Position numbers and translations under genes: made by a program. A stretch of DNA of 64,000 nt from CAYNUJ01 sp964573255 (GTDB lineage: Bacteria > Bacteroidota > Ignavibacteria > Ignavibacteriales > Melioribacteraceae). The notes under the pieces are model-generated. The model was not told the origin of the DNA and did no database searches. It saw only the letters and a program-made list of their open reading frames with translations. Below, piece by piece: positions 9,520-19,003 of the stretch. The stretch spans positions 160,771-224,770 of the forward strand of contig CAZNJB010000001.1 of NCBI GenBank assembly GCA_964573255.1. Reading direction: 5' to 3'. The number at the start of each line of letters is the position of its first letter. The first letter of the stretch is position 1.

Positions 9520-9735
9520 TTAATCAACGGGCTTGCCGTGTTTTTCCATAATTTGTTTCCAAGTTTCCATATCGAGTATTTCACTTTCTTCAATCAACAT
9601 AATTGGAATATCATCTTCAATTCTGTACCGTCTTCTGGTTTGCTTATCGGTAGAAACAAGATAGTTATCATCTAAAACTAAATCAGCTTTGGATTCTGGA
9701 CAGCACAAAATTTCGAGTAATTCTTTATCAATCAT
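9520..9735 (-). CDS. Trm112 family small protein
   Basis: A 71-aa protein matching the Trm112/UPF0434 (YcaR-like) family: LLEILCCPESKADLVL at the N-terminus and DDIPIMLIEES in the C-terminal half. In eukaryotes and archaea Trm112 activates SAM methyltransferases; bacterial homologues are poorly understood. Only one CC pair is present, so the four-cysteine zinc site seen in some relatives is not intact. It is the first gene of the run leading to clpX; the start is ATG 9735 preceded by a GGAG-like site. Confidence 0.75.
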   Translation of the reverse strand: MIDKELLEILCCPESKADLVLDDNYLVSTDKQTRRRYRIEDDIPIMLIEESEILDMETWKQIMEKHGKPVD

Positions 9736-9794
9736 TATTAATCTCCATAATTAAAAATTTTAATCACAAATATAATCTATTCGTTAGAGTAAAA

Positions 9795-10385
9795 TTAATT
9801 TTCTTCCAATCTTAAGTCGTAAAAACTTTTTGCAGAGCGTCTTCCGCGATGGATATTTATTTCTTTGATAAGCTCGTTAATTGTTTTTCTTTCAGCTTCA
9901 ATTATATGACGACGGTGTTTTAAAACTGCTATTGTGGTAAAAGGAATGGACGACCTGTTTTGTTCGAGTCGCAAAATAGTTTTCTTCAACTCGTAATATA
10001 ACTTTTCTAATTCGTGCAATTTATTTTTTAACTTAATCATTATTTCATCTTTCTTCAGTCGGTTTAAAAGCAATATCCCAATTTCAAATTCGCCACCGTC
10101 CTGCAACCATTTGTCAAGATACGAAGATATTGTTGCATTTAATCTCTCTTCACCTTTTGCTGTTATTTTAAACACTTTTTTTGAGGGCAACTTTTCCTGT
10201 TCAAAAGTGTTCCCGGAAATCAAACCGTCTTTTTCTAATTTCTTAACAGCAGCATAAATAGACGATTCGCCCATTGGATAATATTTTATAGTTTCATGTT
10301 CTTGAAGCAGTTTTAGTAAATCATAAGCGCTAATCTCTTTTTCGGCAAAAATCCCCAATAGTATTGTAGATATTTTTGTTAACAT
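9795..10385 (-). CDS. PadR family transcriptional regulator
   Basis: A 196-aa protein with an N-terminal winged helix: LGIFAEKEISAYDLLKLL, then SSIYAAVKKLEKDGLI and a wing ending FKITAKGEERL (about residues 5-85). The C-terminal half is helical and charged, as in the PadR dimerisation region. PadR proteins are usually repressors that respond to small molecules or to antimicrobial stress. A perfect 7-bp dyad 78-95 bp upstream of its start is a candidate autoregulatory operator. It is divergent from recD2. The effector is unknown. Confidence 0.87.
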   Translation of the reverse strand: MLTKISTILLGIFAEKEISAYDLLKLLQEHETIKYYPMGESSIYAAVKKLEKDGLISGNTFEQEKLPSKKVFKITAKGEERLNATISSYLDKWLQDGGEFEIGILLLNRLKKDEIMIKLKNKLHELEKLYYELKKTILRLEQNRSSIPFTTIAVLKHRRHIIEAERKTINELIKEINIHRGRRSAKSFYDLRLEEN

Positions 10386-10462
10386 AATTTATTCCCCGGT
10401 TGTATAGAAATCAATATTTGCCGGTACTGGGAAATATATCAACGGTTCGTCCGGCATTGTAA

Positions 10463-10480
10463 TACTCTAAATATAGAGTA
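10463..10480. promoter_or_regulatory. Candidate PadR operator in the padR-recD2 spacer
   Basis: The 302-bp divergent spacer 10386-10687 holds no gene. It contains the exact dyad TACTCTA-AATA-TAGAGTA (arms 10463-10469 and 10474-10480), plus a weaker TGCCGG/CCGGCA pair closer to padR. PadR proteins bind dyads of this size near their own promoters; assignment here rests on position and symmetry only. Confidence 0.4.
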
Positions 10481-10687
10481 ATTTAGTATTAGAATCAATA
10501 CCTGAATTAGAATTGATTTTTTACTAAAATATTTCGGAGGAGTTCTCCCTTTTAATATTCACAAAATATCAGAAAAATATATTTTAGCCCTTTCCCAATT
10601 AGTTGAAGTCCGTAAACAGTGCAATCAATTTTGGTATGTTTTCTTCTATTACTTTAAATTTAGTTTAATTAAAAAAGGAAATTAGAT

Positions 10688-12763
10688 GTGAAATTAACCG
10701 GAACCGTCGAAAGAGTAATTTTCAGAAATGATTTGAATGATTATACTATCGTAAAACTTACAAATGGAATAACGGTTTTGGGTACATTGCCGAATTTGAT
10801 GCCGGACGAAGAAATAACCGTGGATGGGAAATGGGTAAATCACTCAAAGTACGGGCGACAATTAAAAGTTGAAAAGATATATAGAGAAGAATCAACAAAC
10901 AAACAGGATATAATAAATTTCCTTGCTTCCGGAATTATAAAAGGGATACGGACCGAAACAGCATTGGCAATAGTAAAAGAATTTGGCGAAGAAGTCTTTG
11001 ATGTTTTTAATAATCATCCTGAGAAATTGTTAAAAATACATGGAATAGGAAAGAAGAGATTAGAAAAGATAAAAGAAGATTGGAAAAACATTTCAAATCA
11101 AATTGAACCGATATTCTTTCTTATAAGATGCGGCATTTCTCTTAATTTGGCAAAAAAGATTTATAAAGTTTACGGTATTCAAACTGAAGAATTACTTAAG
11201 AAAAATCCCTATAGACTGATAAGAGATATTGCAGGAATCGGTTTTGAAAAGGCAGATAGAATAGCAGAGAATTTAGGCTTCCGCTCAAACGACAAGGAAA
11301 GAGTAAAAGCATGGATGATATATTTTATCGATAGCTACTGTCAAAACGGAAATGTCTATATTTTATTCAGCGATCTATTCAACATAACATCAAACAAATT
11401 GGGCTATCAATTATCCGAAGACGATAATGTTCTATATGAATTGGAAGGAGAAGGCGAAATAGTAATAAAAGGGGAACGAATATATTTATCTTATCTTTAT
11501 TATGCTGAGAGGGAAGTTGAAACCAGAGTTAAAGCTTTCGCCCAAATTAGAAGGGAGTTCGATGAAAGCCTGTTGAAGTACAACGAATCATTATCCGATG
11601 AACAGAGGGAAGCAGTCTATGGAGCATTTACCAAAGGCATCTCAATAATTACAGGTGGTCCGGGAACAGGTAAAACTACGAGTATAAAGAGCATATATGA
11701 TAATTGTCAAAGATTAAATTTAAAATGCTTACTTGCCGCCCCTACCGGTAGAGCTGCAAAAAGAATATCCGAAATTATAGGTGCGGAAGCAAAAACTATT
11801 CACCGTTTGTTAGAATACAGTCCAATGGACAATTACTGGAACTACAACGAAGACAATCCACTCGAAGTTGATATTTTAATTGTTGATGAAATATCAATGG
11901 TGGACTTGCTATTGTTTTACAGACTCATCACAGCCGTTCCTGAAGGGACAAGTATAGTTTTATTAGGCGATACCGATCAACTCCCAGCAATTGGTCCCGG
12001 CAATATAATGAATGATCTTATCCATTCTGGAGAAATTTCAGTACAGGAACTAAATGTTATATTCCGGCAGGAAGAGGGAAGCGGAATAGTAAAATTATCT
12101 TCTTCTATAAAATATAACTCTGGAGTTTATTTTGAAGAATTAGATGAGGATGTGGAATTTATTGAAGCCGGAAACGGAGTAGATATATTGGAAAAGTTAA
12201 AAAACAGATTTTCCGAACTTGTTAAGAATCAAGAGTTCGATCCGATTTTCGGGACACAAATAATAAGCTCTATGTACAAAGGCGAAGCTGGTGTTGACAA
12301 TATAAATATTGCACTTCAGAAAATGTTAAACCCTTTGGGTGACAGGATATCAGATAACGGGAATAAAACCTTCCGAATCAATGATAAAGTAATGCAATTA
12401 GTAAACAACTATACAAAAAATGTTTTTAACGGAGATATCGGAATTATTCAACATTACGACCGTGAGAACAAGAAAGTTTATGTTTCGTTTGAAAATAATC
12501 CGATAGAATATGATGAAGAAGAACTCGACGAATTGAAATTAGCTTACGCAGTTACTGTACATAAAAGTCAAGGCAGCGAGTATGATTGTGTTATTTTAAT
12601 AATGGATAGAACGCATAGTTTTATGCTTACAAAGAATTTAATTTATACGGCTATAACCCGTGCAAAAAAGAAATTAATAATTATCGGTTCCCAAATGGCG
12701 TTCTTAAATGGAATAAGAAATATTAGAGAAGAAAAAAGAAACACCTCTCTATTTCATTATTGA
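10688..12763 (+). CDS. recD2: RecD-like ATP-dependent DNA helicase (RecD2 type)
   Basis: A 691-aa superfamily 1B helicase moving 5'-3' on DNA. The N-terminal OB-like domain spans about 1-70, followed by helix-hairpin-helix repeats around the IHGIGKKRLEKI motif (about 115-126). Walker A GGPGTGKTTS lies near 320. Walker B is LIVDEISMVD, motif III is GDTDQLPAIGPGN, and the C-terminal motif is AVTVHKSQGSEYD. The long N-terminal extension is the mark of RecD2 as opposed to the RecBCD subunit; no recB or recC is nearby. The start is GTG at 10688 (AAGGAA upstream); the ATG two bases earlier runs straight into a stop. Its stop codon abuts the ccmB-like stop codon. Confidence 0.94.
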   Translation: MKLTGTVERVIFRNDLNDYTIVKLTNGITVLGTLPNLMPDEEITVDGKWVNHSKYGRQLKVEKIYREESTNKQDIINFLASGIIKGIRTETALAIVKEFGEEVFDVFNNHPEKLLKIHGIGKKRLEKIKEDWKNISNQIEPIFFLIRCGISLNLAKKIYKVYGIQTEELLKKNPYRLIRDIAGIGFEKADRIAENLGFRSNDKERVKAWMIYFIDSYCQNGNVYILFSDLFNITSNKLGYQLSEDDNVLYELEGEGEIVIKGERIYLSYLYYAEREVETRVKAFAQIRREFDESLLKYNESLSDEQREAVYGAFTKGISIITGGPGTGKTTSIKSIYDNCQRLNLKCLLAAPTGRAAKRISEIIGAEAKTIHRLLEYSPMDNYWNYNEDNPLEVDILIVDEISMVDLLLFYRLITAVPEGTSIVLLGDTDQLPAIGPGNIMNDLIHSGEISVQELNVIFRQEEGSGIVKLSSSIKYNSGVYFEELDEDVEFIEAGNGVDILEKLKNRFSELVKNQEFDPIFGTQIISSMYKGEAGVDNINIALQKMLNPLGDRISDNGNKTFRINDKVMQLVNNYTKNVFNGDIGIIQHYDRENKKVYVSFENNPIEYDEEELDELKLAYAVTVHKSQGSEYDCVILIMDRTHSFMLTKNLIYTAITRAKKKLIIIGSQMAFLNGIRNIREEKRNTSLFHY

Positions 12764-13423
12764 TTAGTCCTTCCAAATAAAATCGAACAAAAGATAGCCT
12801 GCTGTAAGCATAATTACATCGTACGAAATAAGCACAAATATTTCCACCAACGAATCTGAAACCGGATCGCCGTCCATACTAAATTTTGTTATCTCCAATA
12901 AAGTAAGAATTAACGGTAATAAAATTGGGAATGAAAGCACAGGATAGAGAGTTCCCTTAGTGTTTGCTTTTGATATTATTGCCGCGATCATTGTTGATGA
13001 TACTGCAATACCTATACTTCCGAAGAAAAATGCTATCAAAAACAATTCGATATTCTTAATAATAAACGAATCGAATAAAGCAGAATATAAAAGTGCAATT
13101 GAGATATTCATCAGGAAGACAAGCAATAGGTTGAATATCAATTTACCACTGAACACGGTTGACGGAGATGCTATTAAATGAAGCGTTAATGTTGTTCCCC
13201 TTTCTTCTTCCGAAACAAACGACCTCGAGAGCCCGCTCATAGCAGAAAAAAAGATGACTACCCAAAGCAAACCGCCGCTTAAATATTCGCTTATTTTTTC
13301 CTGTCCAATAGAAAACAGTATAACGCTGATAGTTACCAAGATAAACATTGCAAGAGCATTAATTGCGTAACGAGTGCGTAGTTCCGACTCCCAATCTTTT
13401 CTGAATAAAGAGTAAGCTTTCAT
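12764..13423 (-). CDS. ccmB: CcmB-like heme exporter / ABC transporter permease
   Basis: A 219-aa membrane protein with about six hydrophobic segments. The sequence LLWVVIFFSAMSGLSRSF followed by EEERGTTL and SPSTVFSGK matches the conserved part of CcmB, the permease of the CcmAB transporter used in cytochrome c maturation system I. It overlaps the ATPase gene upstream by 4 bp (ATGA). No ccmC, ccmE or ccmF gene is present in this window, so the transported substrate and the link to cytochrome maturation are not shown by context. It is the last gene of the htpX operon. Confidence 0.75.
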   Translation of the reverse strand: MKAYSLFRKDWESELRTRYAINALAMFILVTISVILFSIGQEKISEYLSGGLLWVVIFFSAMSGLSRSFVSEEERGTTLTLHLIASPSTVFSGKLIFNLLLVFLMNISIALLYSALFDSFIIKNIELFLIAFFFGSIGIAVSSTMIAAIISKANTKGTLYPVLSFPILLPLILTLLEITKFSMDGDPVSDSLVEIFVLISYDVIMLTAGYLLFDFIWKD

Positions 13424-14070
13424 AAAACTTTACCGTCAATATTTTTATACTTTTCTATTTCTATAATTTCCGAGCAGAGGGCTAAATCAACGCTCTCGTT
13501 GCTAGCAATAATCACAATATTCTCTTTAGAATAGTCCTTTACCGCTTCATAAACCTTTTCTTTCCCGGCATTATCGAGATTCGAAGTTGGCTCGTCAAGC
13601 AAAAGCATTCTCGGTTCATGCTGCATAGCAAAAATAAATTTCATTCTCTGCTTCATACCGGAAGAGTAAGCCTTAAGAAGATCCTTTCTTCTATTGTAAA
13701 TGCCAAAAAAATCCAGCAAGTATTTTGCCCTTTCTTCGCTATAGTCTATTCCGCGAATTTTAGCAAAATGAATTAAGTTCTCTTCTGCAGTAAACTCATC
13801 GTATAGAACCAAATAGGGAGAGACAAAACCTATATAATTATGAAGCTTCTCCAAAATTATTTCCTTACCATTATCCGAATGGATTACCTTCCCTCTGGTA
13901 GGTGATAGAATTCCGGCTATAATTTTTGACAAGGTAGATTTACCGGAACCGTTGCTGCCGGCTAATCCGTAAACATTACCGGAATTTAATTTGAAATTAA
14001 TTTTGTTAAATATTAACCTTCTTCCGAATACTTTAGTTACGTCTTTTAATTCAATAGTATAATTATTCAT
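13420..14070 (-). CDS. ccmA: ABC transporter ATP-binding protein (CcmA-like)
   Basis: A 216-aa ATPase with all core motifs: Walker A AGSNGSGKST at about 37-46, signature SSGMKQRMKF, Walker B RMLLLDEPTSNLD and a switch region after it. The length and the partner permease fit CcmA of the heme-export-type CcmAB pair. It overlaps the metalloprotease gene upstream by 8 bp and the permease by 4 bp. With other ccm genes absent, a general ABC-2 type role is a possible alternative. Confidence 0.75.
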   Translation of the reverse strand: MNNYTIELKDVTKVFGRRLIFNKINFKLNSGNVYGLAGSNGSGKSTLSKIIAGILSPTRGKVIHSDNGKEIILEKLHNYIGFVSPYLVLYDEFTAEENLIHFAKIRGIDYSEERAKYLLDFFGIYNRRKDLLKAYSSGMKQRMKFIFAMQHEPRMLLLDEPTSNLDNAGKEKVYEAVKDYSKENIVIIASNESVDLALCSEIIEIEKYKNIDGKVL

Positions 14071-15712
14071 TAAGTATTACCAATTTGCCTTTATTAATTT
14101 TGTTGCCAGATTTTACCACATATATATATACACCGGACGGAAGTTTGTTACCGTTCCAATCCTTTCCGTCCCACCTCAAAACAACTTTATCTATAGAATA
14201 AATAATCTTAGAACCCGAATATACTAAATCCATTGAGGGCGTAAAAATACTTAACTCTGCCGATCCGGAACTGTTTGTGACAGTTGGAATAAAGATGGAG
14301 CTATTTTTTGAGTAGGAAAAAGGTTGGGGATAAACAAAATCAATTTCATTTCCACTATTGGAAATTTCCACCGGCGAATTATTGAAAATATTATTCTCAG
14401 TAAATATATCTGCTCGTGATGATGTAATTACCGAATAATAATTATTTATAATGTGATTTGCACCGGATTGGTTTTTATTAGTTAATGTATACTGCACTGG
14501 AATCGTAGTATTAGGTGTATTTGTTCCTCCTTCGACATCACCGTTAGTTATTATGCTAACAAGTGTATCCATTTTTCCGTTGGAATAATCCGGAAAAAAC
14601 AGAAACATATTCGAAACGGGCATACTGTTCAAATTAACTGTTTTCTGCGGCGGAATAAATTCAATTGTAGTCGTTGGTGAAATAAGTGGATAATTTACTG
14701 CTTCGTCATAATCGAAAAATCTGCTGCTTGTTGGATCCGCACGATAACCCGTATAATAAGTCCACAAACCGAATTGATTTAATTCGTGTCCTAACGTAGA
14801 ACCTCTTTCGCCCGCTGCCAGCGCAATTGCTATCATAGCCCTGTTATTAGCCATCAACTCCCAAATTCTTTTCAGAAAGTTGTGATCGAATTCCTTTGCG
14901 AAGAAAATATTCAATATCGCAAGATCGTATCCGTTAAATTTGGAAAGCGAAAGTTCGGGATGATTAAAATAATTTTTCATATAAGCGTAATAATCATTCA
15001 CATAATCAAATGTGAATTCCTCCATTGCAGTGGAAGTAATCTCGTAATAATATCCATCTAAAGAATAGCGATTAATGTAATTGCCAATCTGAATTGCATG
15101 ATGATATTCGTGAGCCGCTGTTACTTTTGCACCATAAATTCCGAAGCTGTTATAATTCTCCGAAACAGCAAAGCTATTATCCAATTCGGTATAAGCGGTG
15201 GATTTTCCATCACCAAGGGAAACATCCGGAGTAGTTGCACCGTACAGACCATTAGGAAGATTTTCTATATAAAAATCATACAGATCATCTCCACCGGCAT
15301 TTCCATCTCCGGGTGCGGGAGGATACCCCAATACTTCAACCTGATAATGATAAACCGAATCGAGCCCTTTTGCAAATTCAATCACTGAATATGCAGGCTT
15401 ATTAATTCCCGTTGTATCGTAGTGTATTCTGAATTTTTGTGATGGTGATACTATACTTGTTTGTAATTGCGGACGAGCCAGCAATTGTTTTATTTGCTCC
15501 TGCCTATCTTTCGGAAAAGAATCGATATTTTCAACTATAGCGTTTATTATTCCCAGTCCGCATTTACCACCCAAATAATTTCTCTGAATAAAATCTCCCT
15601 TACCACCCAGTCTGTGCTGTTTAATGGTTAAAAATTGGGAATAAAGAGAATCCAAATTTTGCGAATAAATTAATGAGCTGTATAAAATAATACTTACAAT
15701 AAATTTTTTCAT
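14063..15712 (-). CDS. Secreted zinc metalloprotease with T9SS C-terminal sorting domain
   Basis: A 549-aa exported protein. The signal peptide is at 1-17 (ends IYSQ). A metalloprotease-like centre HEYHH (H201, E202, H205) gives the HExxH zinc motif, as in the MXAN_6640-type putative metalloproteases. The last 80 residues form an Ig-like sorting domain with WDGKDWNGNKLPSGVYIY and a final short strand, the pattern of type A T9SS cargo, which is cut and anchored at the cell surface. It overlaps its upstream neighbour by 4 bp (ATGA) and the ABC ATPase by 8 bp. The substrate is unknown. Confidence 0.82.
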   Translation of the reverse strand: MKKFIVSIILYSSLIYSQNLDSLYSQFLTIKQHRLGGKGDFIQRNYLGGKCGLGIINAIVENIDSFPKDRQEQIKQLLARPQLQTSIVSPSQKFRIHYDTTGINKPAYSVIEFAKGLDSVYHYQVEVLGYPPAPGDGNAGGDDLYDFYIENLPNGLYGATTPDVSLGDGKSTAYTELDNSFAVSENYNSFGIYGAKVTAAHEYHHAIQIGNYINRYSLDGYYYEITSTAMEEFTFDYVNDYYAYMKNYFNHPELSLSKFNGYDLAILNIFFAKEFDHNFLKRIWELMANNRAMIAIALAAGERGSTLGHELNQFGLWTYYTGYRADPTSSRFFDYDEAVNYPLISPTTTIEFIPPQKTVNLNSMPVSNMFLFFPDYSNGKMDTLVSIITNGDVEGGTNTPNTTIPVQYTLTNKNQSGANHIINNYYSVITSSRADIFTENNIFNNSPVEISNSGNEIDFVYPQPFSYSKNSSIFIPTVTNSSGSAELSIFTPSMDLVYSGSKIIYSIDKVVLRWDGKDWNGNKLPSGVYIYVVKSGNKINKGKLVILNE

Positions 15713-17760
15713 TTAAGCAAGAATAAATTAACTTTATTAAAATCGTTGGTTGTATAAATTAAAACTAAATTATTGTAATAATTACGGACAATATAGTTAT
15801 TGATTGATATCGAATCAATTAACTTTTTAATAACAGGTCTCTTTTTACCCTTAATATTTTCCGCAGAATATAAAGTTTCCTCCACCCTGTCGTATATAAA
15901 TAAATACTGTGAACCGGACTGGTCTTCATAATATTTTGTTAGAAATCTATCTTTAGCGGATTTTGTTAAATGATGCGGCAATTTAATGTTAGTTGCAATT
16001 TTCCCGTTTTTATAGAAATAAATATTGCTGCCTGTAACTTCAGCAAACCCTTTAACATTATTTGCCGGAGAATATTCCTCATTCAATATAATATCTACCT
16101 TCGACTCGACATATGAGTTCGACATAGCATACCGTTGGAAAGTATTTCCGTTAGAATCCTTCCACAAAATATCACTAATTGTCGAATCATTAAACTCCAC
16201 TACTGCGGCGTTGCTATCTACCAAAACAATTTCATTTAATTTATTGTCAAAACTAAATGTTGATACATTAATATTATCAATGCTATCCTTAATTGCTGCC
16301 ATAAACATCAGTTCGTTTCCCTTTTTAACGGGAGCTAAACTTAAAAGCGAATAATGAAGTATGTAATTACTTTTCTTAATCGTCATTTCGTCTTTATCGA
16401 ACGCAACAACTTCAACAATTTTCCCGTTTTTCTTATAAAGGAAATAGTAATCGTATCTTTCATCTGAATAAAACGCGTAATTATCAAAAGCATCAGTAGC
16501 CGTAAAAGAATATTCATAGTTTAATGATTCGCCGCTTCTAACTATTATTTTTCCGGTTGAAGCATTGCTAAATAGAAGAGAATTTTTGTTGGACAAATAG
16601 CTATTAACCGACGAAGAAAAAATTGAATCGCAAGATAAAACAGAAAAGAAGGAGTCTTCGTCAACATCCCTTCTTTCAAATATATATCCGTTTTTACTCA
16701 ACAGGAATAATTCACCATCCCTGATTTTCACATCGCATATTCTTTCATTTGATATCAATAATCTCGGCGCATCGAACCTTCCGCCTTTATTTATTGAACA
16801 ATAAAGGGAACTGTCTTCCTTGGTAATAAAAAGAATATCGTTTATTGTATCGTTATCAACATCATATAAGTATAGTTTCAATGGTTCAAAAGGTAGTTCA
16901 ATACTTTCATATTTTGCAAAAGAGGAAACGGAATCCCCCTCGAACAGATACATTTTTGTACCGGAAGTTAAAATAAAATCCAAGAAAGAATCATTATTAT
17001 AATTAGCAGTAAGAATGCAAGACGGATTGAATGGTAGTTGAATTTTTCTGGATTCAACGAAGTTGGAACTATCCAAGTAATTATAAATTTTTAATTGATT
17101 ACTTAACAATTCATAAGCGATGATGTCATCGCTATTATCGTAATCCAGATCGGCAATTTCAACATAAGGAAAGATTCCGTTTGGGATTATTTTAGTTTCG
17201 TACAATATAAAATTATCTTCTTCCAGTTTACTGATGCCGTTGAAATTTTTTCCGTAGATATATGCTTCGTTAATCCCATCTTGATCGAAATCAAAAATAG
17301 TCAACCCGGAAGGAGAACTTTCAAATTTGTGTTTATTCAGCATTAATAGAGTGCCATAATTGGTAAAACTGGTTAAAGCCGCAAGCCGGTTCGTTTCGGA
17401 AAGAATTATATAAAAAGCGCCAAAGTCTTTTCTGTCTTTTAACTTCCGGATTTCCGTTAAAGGATAGAAGAAAAATTTCGATTTTGCGTCTGCCAGTTTC
17501 CCGCTGCGTAAACTTCTATGAATTGAAATCCTCTTTTTATTAATTCCGTATAAAATATAATCGCGAACAGAATCATCATTAAAATCAACTATATTAAATT
17601 TATTATACCCCGGGTCGGTTTTAACGGCTTCGAAAAGTGCGCAGTTATCTAACTTTAATTGTCCCATTGAAGAAGTGTAAAAAAGGAACAGTAAAAAACA
17701 GCTAAGTGCGGTTCTTTCTATCGCGTAATCTTTTTTCCCTTCTTTCAAGGGCTTCCTCAT
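15709..17760 (-). CDS. Secreted FG-GAP/VCBS-like propeller protein
   Basis: Roughly 683 aa, exported, with repeated D-x-[DN]-x-D segments typical of FG-GAP/VCBS beta-propellers, for example VDFNDDSVRD, FDFDQDGINE, ADLDYDNSDD and YDVDNDTIND. No enzymatic motif is seen. The frame stays open to 17877, but that would run 176 bp into the thioesterase gene. The ATG at 17760 was chosen because it gives a charged n-region followed by the hydrophobic stretch LSCFLLFLFY and a plausible signal-peptidase site near MGQ. It still overlaps the thioesterase gene by 59 bp, so the true start is uncertain. It probably works at the cell surface with the T9SS protease it overlaps. Confidence 0.65.
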   Translation of the reverse strand: MRKPLKEGKKDYAIERTALSCFLLFLFYTSSMGQLKLDNCALFEAVKTDPGYNKFNIVDFNDDSVRDYILYGINKKRISIHRSLRSGKLADAKSKFFFYPLTEIRKLKDRKDFGAFYIILSETNRLAALTSFTNYGTLLMLNKHKFESSPSGLTIFDFDQDGINEAYIYGKNFNGISKLEEDNFILYETKIIPNGIFPYVEIADLDYDNSDDIIAYELLSNQLKIYNYLDSSNFVESRKIQLPFNPSCILTANYNNDSFLDFILTSGTKMYLFEGDSVSSFAKYESIELPFEPLKLYLYDVDNDTINDILFITKEDSSLYCSINKGGRFDAPRLLISNERICDVKIRDGELFLLSKNGYIFERRDVDEDSFFSVLSCDSIFSSSVNSYLSNKNSLLFSNASTGKIIVRSGESLNYEYSFTATDAFDNYAFYSDERYDYYFLYKKNGKIVEVVAFDKDEMTIKKSNYILHYSLLSLAPVKKGNELMFMAAIKDSIDNINVSTFSFDNKLNEIVLVDSNAAVVEFNDSTISDILWKDSNGNTFQRYAMSNSYVESKVDIILNEEYSPANNVKGFAEVTGSNIYFYKNGKIATNIKLPHHLTKSAKDRFLTKYYEDQSGSQYLFIYDRVEETLYSAENIKGKKRPVIKKLIDSISINNYIVRNYYNNLVLIYTTNDFNKVNLFLLK

Positions 17761-18181
17761 ATCTTCTCTTTTCTTCATCGGTCTCGGGAAGTATATCAAA
17801 CGATTTAACAGGCTTAACATCATCATCAACGCTAACAAAAGTAAAGTAAGCTGAATTGGTATGCTTTCGCTCTCCAATTAAATGACTTTCGGAATAAACC
17901 TTAACTCCCACTTCCATAGAAGTATTGAACACACGATTAACAGAAGCTATTAGTGTTACTATTTCTCCCAATTTAATAGGATGATGAAAATCAATTTTAT
18001 CAACCGAGGCTGTAACGCAAATTCTTTGAGCATGTTTCGACGCTGCAAGCGCCGCACATATATCCAGCCAGTGCATTAATTGCCCCCCCAGCAAATTTCC
18101 CAGTTGGTTAGTATGATTAGGCAGAACTAATTCTGTCATCGTTATAATCGATTCTTTAACCGTTTTTACTTTTTTATTCAT
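17702..18181 (-). CDS. Acyl-CoA thioesterase (hotdog fold)
   Basis: A 159-aa single hotdog-domain protein of the YciA/BFIT type. The conserved core PNHTNQLGNLLGGQLMHWLD (about 21-40) begins the long helix that packs in the hotdog, followed by ASVDKIDFHHPI. The family hydrolyses acyl-CoA to free acid and CoA. The C-terminus is a charged helix (EEALERREKRLRDRKNR), an extension also seen in cytoplasmic relatives. Its start overlaps the stop of the BamD-like gene (TGATG) and its end overlaps the FG-GAP gene. Confidence 0.87.
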   Translation of the reverse strand: MNKKVKTVKESIITMTELVLPNHTNQLGNLLGGQLMHWLDICAALAASKHAQRICVTASVDKIDFHHPIKLGEIVTLIASVNRVFNTSMEVGVKVYSESHLIGERKHTNSAYFTFVSVDDDVKPVKSFDILPETDEEKRRYEEALERREKRLRDRKNRT

Positions 18182-18927
18182 CAGCTGTTCTGTGTTAGTG
18201 ATTCTTCAAGTTTCTGCACTTCTTTTGCATTCGGATGATTGGGATATTTCGATAAAAATTGTTTTGCGGTTTTCACAGCTTCTTCTTTTTTATCGAGTTG
18301 CAAAAGTACATTTATTTTTCTGTACATTGCCATAGGGGCAAATTTTGTATCGTGAAATTTTTCGATAACATTAGTATAATATTTTACCGCGGCACGGTAA
18401 TACTCCATCTTCTCATAAATTACCGCATCCATATATTCTTTTTCAGCAAGCTTAGTATTCAATTCCTCAATTTTTTTCTCGGCTTCTGCTACTTTTTGAT
18501 TAGTCGGAAAGAAATCAATGAAAGCCTGAAATTCTTCGATAGCTTTTTTGGTATAAGCCTGGTCTAATTGATAAGGCGGAGATAATTGATAATACGATTC
18601 TGCAAGCATATACTGAGATTCCGGCACAAATTCACTTGCAGGAATATCTTTTATCAATTTACTAAACTCGTATGCTCCAAGCAAATACTGACCGCTTTTA
18701 TAATATGACATACCCAAATAGAATTGCGCATCGTCGGTTACCTGACTGCCGGGGAACTGCAGCAGGATTGCCTGAAATTCGTTTATCGCCCTCTCGTAAT
18801 CTTCATCATTAAAAAGAGACATAGCATATTCCAAATGCTGCTCTGCGGTCATATTTGTTGTATCAACAGTACTTACGCAACCATAAGTTATCAACGAAAT
18901 TAAAATTACTGCCAAGAATTTTTTCAT
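18181..18927 (-). CDS. bamD: BamD-like outer-membrane assembly lipoprotein
   Basis: A 248-aa lipoprotein with a signal peptide MKKFLAVILISLITYGC (lipobox ITYGC, Cys 17) and five TPR-like repeats spaced across residues 25-240, the architecture of BamD/YfiO, a partner of BamA in beta-barrel insertion. Motifs such as FPGSQVTDDAQFYLG fit the first repeats. The reading frame is open 17 codons further upstream, but ATG 18927 was chosen because it starts the signal peptide and has GGAG about 12 bases upstream. It shares an operon with htpX. bamA is not in the window. Confidence 0.8.
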   Translation of the reverse strand: MKKFLAVILISLITYGCVSTVDTTNMTAEQHLEYAMSLFNDEDYERAINEFQAILLQFPGSQVTDDAQFYLGMSYYKSGQYLLGAYEFSKLIKDIPASEFVPESQYMLAESYYQLSPPYQLDQAYTKKAIEEFQAFIDFFPTNQKVAEAEKKIEELNTKLAEKEYMDAVIYEKMEYYRAAVKYYTNVIEKFHDTKFAPMAMYRKINVLLQLDKKEEAVKTAKQFLSKYPNHPNAKEVQKLEESLTQNS

Positions 18928-19003
18928 TATTTCAAATTTCTCCAAAAGATTCAAAATTAAGGGAATAAAAATAAGCAAAATTAATTCGCATTAAAACCTA
19001 AAA

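Noticed and set aside
18928..18978. 17-codon N-terminal extension of the BamD-like protein
   Set aside because: A hydrophobic addition before a normal lipoprotein signal peptide; GGAG is placed for ATG 18927.
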